A stretch of 64,000 nt of DNA from Hofstenia miamia (lineage: Eukaryota > Xenacoelomorpha > Acoela > Hofsteniidae), in the NCBI GenBank assembly GCA_900660155.1, contig CABFPE010000765.1, positions 22,607 through 86,606 of the forward strand, in the 5' to 3' direction. The notes under the pieces are model-generated. The model saw nothing but the letters and a program-made list of their open reading frames with translations. It made no database searches and was not told where the DNA came from. Numbering within the stretch: position 1 is the first letter of the stretch; the number at the start of each line of letters is the position of its first letter. The position numbers and the translations under genes are program-made. This document shows, one piece after another, positions 60,401-64,000 of this stretch.

Positions 60401-60783
60401 TCGGAATTTGAAAGGCGATATGAATAAAATTCTCTGAAAAAGAAAAGAAAAAATACTATGTCGATAAAAACTATCACAATTGAAATCTCTATATATAAGG
60501 TTATGAAAATATAAAAGAAAACAATAATTTGAAAAATATGAATAATTGTATGTTAAATATAATTTTAAATGTAAATAGTGGGTAAAAAGCCATTAGTAAT
60601 AACAAATACAAATATTATATTAGCAAATTTTGAGACCTGTATAGCCGAATTCGACATACGAGAAGAAATGGCAGAATTTGAATCTTCGGACTTTAAGACT
60701 GTAGCATCTTCAATTATCACAGATTGCGAGACATGTTCATGTTTTTGAGAACTATTTCTCGAAATGTAGTTGTGACTTTCCAT
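47151..60783 (-). CDS. RFX: RFX-family winged-helix transcription factor (RFX1/2/3 type), whole gene
   Basis: Fourteen coding exons join with consistent phases to 2,532 nt, 843 residues plus stop. The protein has a Gln/Ser/Thr-rich N-terminal part (1-228), the RFX DNA-binding domain (about 229-310) with [15 protein letters not shown], the conserved B/C and dimerisation regions (about 390-711, ending in [19 protein letters not shown] and [11 protein letters not shown]), and an acidic then Ser-rich tail. It resembles vertebrate RFX1, RFX2 and RFX3 over the whole conserved part; these bind X-box promoters, mostly of ciliary genes, as dimers. Intron sizes run from 40 nt to 6.6 kb. Length (843) is between human RFX3 (about 750) and RFX1 (about 980). 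The DBD insertion site resembles RFX1 (SPIT directly followed by VQWLL). N-terminal exon and last two exons rest on splice logic alone. Confidence 0.93.
47599..47778 (-). CDS. RFX: RFX coding exon 13
   Basis: Acceptor TGTTTTAG (chosen over an upstream TCACATAG because it keeps phase 1 open), donor TTGC|GTAAGT. Encodes a Ser/Ala-rich stretch, [20 protein letters not shown] onward, open throughout. No strong family match, as expected for the variable RFX tail. Confidence 0.75.
47779..49427. other. RFX intron 12
   Basis: 1.65 kb. No transposon was recognised. A GC-richer patch at 48550-48680 is open on the plus strand ([20 protein letters not shown]) but has no known motif and is taken as chance or relic. 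Confidence 0.5.
49428..49608 (-). CDS. RFX: RFX coding exon 12: acidic region
   Basis: Acceptor TTTCACAG, donor GTT|GTAAGA, phase 0 to 1. Encodes [20 protein letters not shown] and then [11 protein letters not shown]. An acidic cluster after the dimerisation domain is also found in vertebrate RFX2/RFX3. Unspliced, the frame would end at 49387-49389, a possible alternative terminus. Confidence 0.8.
49609..50683. other. RFX intron 11, 3' part
   Basis: AT-rich intronic DNA next to exon 12 with no recognised element until the hAT-like piece; 50500-50680 may be its degraded N-terminal side. Confidence 0.45.
50684..51290 (+). mobile_element. hAT/ZBED5-like transposase fragment
   Basis: Two adjoining frames encode [20 protein letters not shown] and [20 protein letters not shown], then [20 protein letters not shown] and [12 protein letters not shown]. 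These are the 'LDETTD', 'TDGAPAM', 'HC.IH' and 'VRWLSRG' landmarks of the hAT-related DUF4371/ZBED5 family. A single frame change near 50985 separates the halves. The N-terminal zinc finger and C-terminal dimerisation part are missing. It sits in RFX intron 11 on the opposite strand. Confidence 0.75.
51418..51464. repeat. (TA)n microsatellite
   Basis: An uninterrupted TA run of about 46 bp between the hAT-like piece and the Tc1-like copy. Confidence 0.95.
51635..52607 (+). mobile_element. Tc1-like transposon, DD35E transposase, frameshifted
   Basis: Blocks run in order along the full transposase: [20 protein letters not shown] and [14 protein letters not shown] (helix-turn-helix), [10 protein letters not shown] (linker), [14 protein letters not shown] (first Asp, near 52085), [20 protein letters not shown] (second Asp, near 52290-52340) and [17 protein letters not shown] (Glu, near 52375-52415). 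Thirty-five residues separate Asp2 and Glu. Several frame changes disable it. An N lies at 52512. Terminal repeats were not recognised, so both ends may be lost. Confidence 0.8.
52705..52836. repeat. Three near-perfect 21-bp palindromes
   Basis: At 52705-52725, 52766-52786 and 52816-52836 the 10-mer CCACCAGTGG is followed by one base (T, T, A) and its exact reverse complement. Half-motifs (AGTGG, CTGGTGG) fill the spaces. The 130-bp cluster lies in RFX intron 11 and is far GC-richer than its flanks. Confidence 0.9.
52934..54865 (-). mobile_element. Mariner/Tc-like relic, interrupted by a MITE
   Basis: Read leftward, 54850-54575 shows [20 protein letters not shown] and [12 protein letters not shown], the N-terminal helix-turn-helix of insect-type transposases. 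The frame 53149-52934 gives [20 protein letters not shown] and PTMLNDVFW, their extreme C-terminus. The catalytic middle is absent, so this is a deletion derivative. The outer end reads, reversed, TATAGGGTGTCCCTTC, a typical terminus, at about 54850-54865. A Harbinger-like MITE occupies 53250-54569. Confidence 0.7.
53250..54569. mobile_element. Harbinger-type MITE
   Basis: Termini AGGCCTGTCTTAACTACACG are inverted at both ends and flanked by TTA on each side (53247-53249 and 54570-54572), the 3-bp TWA target duplication of PIF/Harbinger elements. Subterminal regions repeat TTAACTACACGAT in both orientations together with 'GGGCCGA' and 'CGACTTTGTC' motifs. No transposase frame in its 1,320 bp. 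It is inserted in the mariner-like relic. Confidence 0.85.
54866..56190. other. RFX intron 11, 5' part
   Basis: A short TA run (54867-54884) and AT-rich DNA with no recognised element up to exon 11. Confidence 0.5.
56191..56344 (-). CDS. RFX: RFX coding exon 11
   Basis: Acceptor GTTTAG, donor CAA|GTAAGT, phase 2 to 0. Encodes [20 protein letters not shown] and [19 protein letters not shown], the end of the conserved RFX dimerisation domain. A 6.6-kb transposon-filled intron follows. Confidence 0.97.
56494..56702 (-). CDS. RFX: RFX coding exon 10
   Basis: Acceptor TTTTAG, donor AG|GTGCGA, phase 0 to 2. Encodes [20 protein letters not shown] and [11 protein letters not shown], part of the dimerisation region. 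Confidence 0.96.
56775..56924 (-). CDS. RFX: RFX coding exon 9
   Basis: Acceptor CTTTAG, donor CAG|GTAATT, phase 0 to 0. Encodes [20 protein letters not shown] and [20 protein letters not shown], almost as in vertebrate RFX3. Confidence 0.97.
57260..57512 (-). CDS. RFX: RFX coding exon 8
   Basis: Acceptor TTTTTAG, donor AAG|GTTTGA, phase 2 to 0. Encodes [19 protein letters not shown] and [20 protein letters not shown], then [13 protein letters not shown], the highly conserved RFX C region. Confidence 0.96.
57553..57662 (-). CDS. RFX: RFX coding exon 7
   Basis: Acceptor TTTTTAG, donor CG|GTAACA, phase 0 to 2. Encodes [25 protein letters not shown], matching the 'LQFSLIEKLWQTFWR' stretch of vertebrate RFX. 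The following intron has only 40 nt. Confidence 0.92.
57750..58017 (-). CDS. RFX: RFX coding exon 6
   Basis: Acceptor GGTTTAG, donor GAG|GTATTC, phase 2 to 0, after a 47-nt intron. Encodes a variable Ser-rich segment and then the B region: [18 protein letters not shown] and [11 protein letters not shown]. Confidence 0.93.
58065..58369 (-). CDS. RFX: RFX coding exon 5: DNA-binding domain
   Basis: Acceptor TGTTTAG, donor CC|GTAAGA, phase 0 to 2. It opens [18 protein letters not shown] and contains [20 protein letters not shown] and [20 protein letters not shown]. The winged-helix residues that contact the X-box ([15 protein letters not shown]) are intact. Confidence 0.97.
58853..59123 (-). CDS. 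RFX: RFX coding exon 4
   Basis: Acceptor CGTTTAG, donor ACA|GTAAGT, phase 2 to 0. Encodes a Ser/Thr/Gln-rich segment with [18 protein letters not shown] and ends [14 protein letters not shown], the conserved lead into the RFX DNA-binding domain (vertebrate [10 protein letters not shown]). Confidence 0.92.
59637..59769 (-). CDS. RFX: RFX coding exon 3
   Basis: Acceptor TTATTAG, donor TC|GTAAGT, phase 1 to 2. Encodes [18 protein letters not shown] and [20 protein letters not shown]. Confidence 0.85.
59815..59947 (-). CDS. RFX: RFX coding exon 2
   Basis: Acceptor ATTTAG, donor CAG|GTAGTT, phase 0 to 1. Encodes [20 protein letters not shown] and following, the Gln-rich start typical of RFX activation regions. 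The next intron is only 45 nt. Confidence 0.85.
60637..60783 (-). CDS. RFX: RFX coding exon 1
   Basis: Starts with ATG directly after a consensus acceptor (TTTTTTAG), so a non-coding exon must precede it. Encodes 49 residues starting [19 protein letters not shown]. The donor CAG|GTCTCA is weak but keeps phase 0 into exon 2. Confidence 0.7.
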
Positions 60784-61870
60784 CTAAAAACATAAGATGT
60801 AGAATACTGGTTTATATATTTTTACTTACAAAATCAGTGACATTTTATTGACTTTTCAATTATAACACAACTTATTATATAAAAGTTTAATTTTTTGCAA
60901 TTTCAAAGAACATTTTGGCAAAATTTTAGAAGTGCCATAGATATTTGTGGACATGGTGATAGTTGCCATAGTTTAAGTATCTAAGTGCAAAAAGTGTTAT
61001 GTGCAAATGGAAAGCTTTTCATCGTAAAAATTCGAATCCATACGATATTACAAATGAGTTTTAGTTAATCTAAAGTCTGAAACAACGAATTAGCACAAAT
61101 ACTTTTAATTAAAATGTAAAATTACCTTAGATATCACTTTCTTTTAGTAACCGAGGATACAGTGTCTATGGTTTTTGTAAGCACGGTAACCGTAACGATG
61201 GAATGCACAAAAATATGTTACAAACAACCATAACATAAATAAAAATTTAATAGTAAAAAAATAAATCTGTTATATTTTAAATTAAAAATTACGCCCTAAT
61301 TTTTAATTTACAAGGATTCATTATTAATATAGTCTTAAAAAAATTGCTAATGAGCCATGTGAATAAATGAAACACATGAATTTATAGTTTGTTTTGTTGC
61401 TCAGAATACTTGTTAGAAGTTATTAAAAAACACTGACATTTAAATTTTTGAGCAATATGTTCATCATACAACCCAATAAACACATTTGATTTCTCAAAAA
61501 AAATATCAGAATTTGAAATTTAGTAATTTTCCTTTTAGCCAATGAAATTAATTGCTACAAAGAATCATATTGGCAATTAGTGAAATCTCAATCTTTTAGA
61601 ATAAATACTCAAGGCTTTGCCTATTCTCCGGAGATAATTATATGTAATTTGGCGAAGGTATAGAATAGGATGCACGCGGACAAAATAAATGCTAATACTG
61701 GGTAAAAAACGATAAATGCAATAACACGTAAAAAGTTTAAAAAATAATATATATAGACCGATAACTTTTCATAATTAACCAAATTCGAAGCATTTTTAGT
61801 GTATATCAAGTCAATCTTGCAATTTTTAATAAGTGGGAACTTATACTCTTTATTTTCTACACCTCTAAAT
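60784..61870 (-). promoter_or_regulatory. RFX 5' region with possible non-coding exon
   Basis: Two donors that could join to the acceptor before the ATG are visible on the minus strand: GATTTT|GTAAGT near 60826 and ATCTAAG|GTAATT near 61127. The second follows a GC-richer stretch (61131-61200) that would suit a first exon; it includes adjacent GTTACG and GTTACC, both close to the RFX half-site GTTRCC. No TATA box was assignable. 61210-61870 shows nothing else. Confidence 0.3.
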
Positions 61871-62241
61871 TTTCAGGTATTCATGGTCTGCTGATCAAAT
61901 TCGCGGACGATATGACATCAATAATCAGGTTGGCAAAAAACGCCTTCATGAATACCGATGCCATCCTACTTGATAAGTATTGCTCTATCAACGCCGGGGT
62001 TTGCGTAACGAAGATTTACCTCAATTTTATATTTCTAGGACTAAACGAAAAGCCACTGACAACTGGTTCTTCACTAGATGCGTCAAGGCAGCAAAGATCC
62101 TTCACTACTTCCAATCTCTCCGTATTTGACTCACCAGCCAAATTTAAATCAGAACTTAAAGTGTTTCTTGCCAACGTTTCAGAGATTCTTAACATTTCCT
62201 GTACTTTTGTTTAAATTGTTTTTTTAACAATTAATGCCTTT

Positions 62242-62294
<53 letters not shown>

Positions 62295-62450
62295 TTGCTG
62301 AATAAGAAGAAGTCTGTGCAAATGATCATCTCCACACGCAAGACCAATAGAGTCTCACACACACTCCCCGATGTCGACATCCCCGTTGTTGACAATGCCA
62401 CAATACTGGGCATCATAATTGACTCTAATCTTAACTGGCATTTTGTACTG
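61870..62450 (+). mobile_element. LINE reverse transcriptase fragment, interrupted
   Basis: GLLIKFADDMTSIIRLAKNA near 61876-61935 is the catalytic region of a LINE RT (FADD). The downstream continuation KKKSVQMIISTRKTNRV and ATILGIIIDSNLNWHF resumes at about 62297, as in RTs with 'LN..KS..M....' then 'LG..iD..L.W'. The 0.3 kb between is foreign. The 3' part is cut off by an LTR at about 62455. Confidence 0.75.
61995..62293 (+). mobile_element. Second LINE tail with (CTA)n end, nested
   Basis: Inside the RT, a frame reading SRQQRSFTTSNLSVFDSPAK and FKSELKVFLANVSEIL looks like the C-terminal end of another LINE ORF2. It is followed by a short 3' UTR and a pure CTA repeat at 62242-62293, as left by target-primed reverse transcription of elements with microsatellite tails. 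Exact borders and target duplication are uncertain. Confidence 0.5.
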
Positions 62451-62454
62451 ATTC

Positions 62455-64000
62455 GACAAGTAGCTTTCAGACAGCAAGCAGCCCAAATTATGGACTGCAT
62501 TAGGTTAGGTGTCGGGCTATGTGTATATATAATAAACCTGTTTGTTCGAATGCAACATGGAAATGCACTGATAATTTATTACACTGTGATGATAATATAA
62601 CGTTGGTTAACGTGAATGCATTGTAATTACATGATATTATTCAGTGAGCTGAGAGATAAGAAAACAACAGATGTTTATTGTGGATTGAGCTAGATAATAC
62701 ATTGTGAGACAAATAGGGTAGCACTGTTCAATCAATTTACGAATTTCTCTCTCCTTGGATAGCACTTTGGCTGGAAGCCATACAAATTGGTCATCCTTGA
62801 TCTTTTCTTTCTAAACAGTTACTTGTTACATGGATGAATTACCGAAGTTTTTCTATATGTTAATGATTGCTAGAATCAGGGCTGCTATGATATGATCACT
62901 TTTGCAACCTTCTGCCATGACAATGAGTTCCCTAGTGCAGGTATAGTTTCCAGCCCCTGATTTTACATTGTGACCCTGACGTAATCCTGAACTGTCACCC
63001 AATGTTCTTAACTTGGTTGTATTGGTTCTCTTTGTATTTCGTCAGCTGGGATAGTTGTTTCTACTGACTGCGAATTCTCTTTTTTTTCTGTGCTTTTACA
63101 TGTTGGATTTATTACCAAGTTCTACTGTGCGCCTATACCAATTTGGTGTTGCTGCTGTTCTGTTAACTATTGTTGTTGATTAGTTGGGAGTGCTCCCAAA
63201 TGTTGATGGATTTTTCTGAAAATGTTATTTTCTTACTTATTACAAAATGGATTCTAGTCATACTGTTATTTTTTCGCCTTGTTTTGGGACTCCTGTGTGG
63301 AGTATCCCCTGTGCAAGCATTGGTAGCCTGAATGCTACCCCTTGTACTTTTGGATCATTAGTTAATTTATCCCTACCTAATTCTCCCATTCAGATTTCTC
63401 ATGTGAATCACTGTTGAGTCCTTAATACTCATAATGCTCCACCTATTCCTATTCGTCCCTATGGTGAACCAACACCACGCTTTGATGCACAGACCATGGA
63501 AATTTAGAACCTAAAGGAGTCATTGTCCAAACAAGTAGCAATGCGAATGGAAAGTGGGAGGCGTATTGAATCATTGCAAGCCAAGCTAAACACCTAACAT
63601 GTTGAGTATCAGAGGATGGAAAGGAAATGTTGGAAGCCATCATGTCTTTTGAGCTCCAAATTAATGAGACAACTGTCTGCAAGGAGCCATCCTCTCCTAG
63701 TTCTGTTAAGTATATTACTTGCACCATCTTGGATGAGGTCTTAGATGATTTCAGTGAAAATTTGCTCAAATGCTATCTCCCCAATGACAGTATCAACCAC
63801 CACATTGTCAAAATTCTTCGACAGCAGCCCCTCAGTCAGCCTCGTTTTCTACATCCCTTGTGAACTGTAGTCCTACATTTACACAATCATCTATGACTCA
63901 CGTGTTGACCTTGTCTACTGTGGCTATGCCAACTCATCCTCAAGTGCCCCATCATATTCCAGTGGCTCCTGTTAATACTACAGTTGTGCCTACTGCTTAC
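62455..64000 (+). mobile_element. Ty3/gypsy-like LTR element, 5' part, broken, runs off the edge
   Basis: 62455-62967 is homologous to the 3' part of the LTRs at 21.8 and 27.7 kb and ends TTTTACA. Directly after it GTGACCCTGACGTAATCC looks like a tRNA primer-binding site. From about 63230 on, the plus strand is GC-richer and coding-like, with a coiled-coil-like region (MESGRRIESLQAK), consistent with a gag start. The element looks broken in several places and continues beyond 64000. The start of its LTR is missing where it meets the LINE. Confidence 0.65.

Noticed and set aside
62231-62500. Minus-strand frame with a poly-serine tract
   Set aside because: It is the (CTA)n microsatellite and LINE sequence read backwards.

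Overview
The window is AT-rich, repeat-laden metazoan nuclear DNA. It carries parts of two recognisable host genes, an almost complete RFX-family transcription factor on the minus strand (47.1-60.8 kb) and the last exon of a COMMD9-like gene on the plus strand (18.0 kb), set in a dense mix of transposons. Tc1/mariner-like elements with the 'TGSV-D-RSG' helix-turn-helix, Penelope-like retroelements and several LINE families suggest an invertebrate, perhaps arthropod-like. The RFX introns of 40-90 nt also fit a compact-intron invertebrate, but the species cannot be fixed from this window. No tRNA, rRNA or CRISPR array was seen.

Layout. 0-6 kb: a LINE reverse-transcriptase piece, a THAP-domain relic, a Penelope-like fragment with a 76-nt hairpin, and a Tc1-like transposon with IR/DR ends. 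6-11.6 kb: a MITE with repeated 12-bp palindromes, one possible host exon, and otherwise featureless DNA. 11.6-15.3 kb: an old LINE with ORF1 zinc finger, endonuclease and RT, then a 219-bp tandem repeat split by a MITE. 15.6-18.6 kb: an unrecognised ORF, a degraded DD34E Tc1 copy and the COMMD9 3' exon. 18.6-25.5 kb: a LINE tail, an inverted-repeat MITE, a solo LTR with TTAA target duplication, a LINE ORF1 and a fossil packaging-ATPase of virus-like type.

25.5-46.1 kb is the oddest part. A non-coding repeat family, called U here, occurs in three long copies and two shorter ones. It is interlocked with a block [Penelope-like element + oppositely oriented LINE] that is present twice in inverted orientation, at 31.1-33.3 and 42.0-46.1 kb. 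The left arm and most of 23-42 kb are visibly poor in CpG. In the best aligned 125 nt every CpG of the right arm is TpG in the left arm, while there are only four other differences. This looks like methylation-driven decay of one copy.

47.1-61.2 kb is the RFX gene: 14 coding exons, 2,532 nt of coding sequence including the stop, 843 residues. All splice phases agree and the DNA-binding domain, dimerisation region and acidic C-terminus are recognisable. Its 6.6-kb intron 11 holds a hAT/ZBED5-like piece, a DD35E Tc1-like transposase, three near-perfect palindromes and a Harbinger-type MITE nested in a mariner-like relic. 61.9-64 kb holds a LINE interrupted by another LINE tail with a (CTA)n end, followed by an LTR element that runs off the right edge.

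The two host genes are not functionally linked by anything visible here; the rest is mobile DNA and its decay products.
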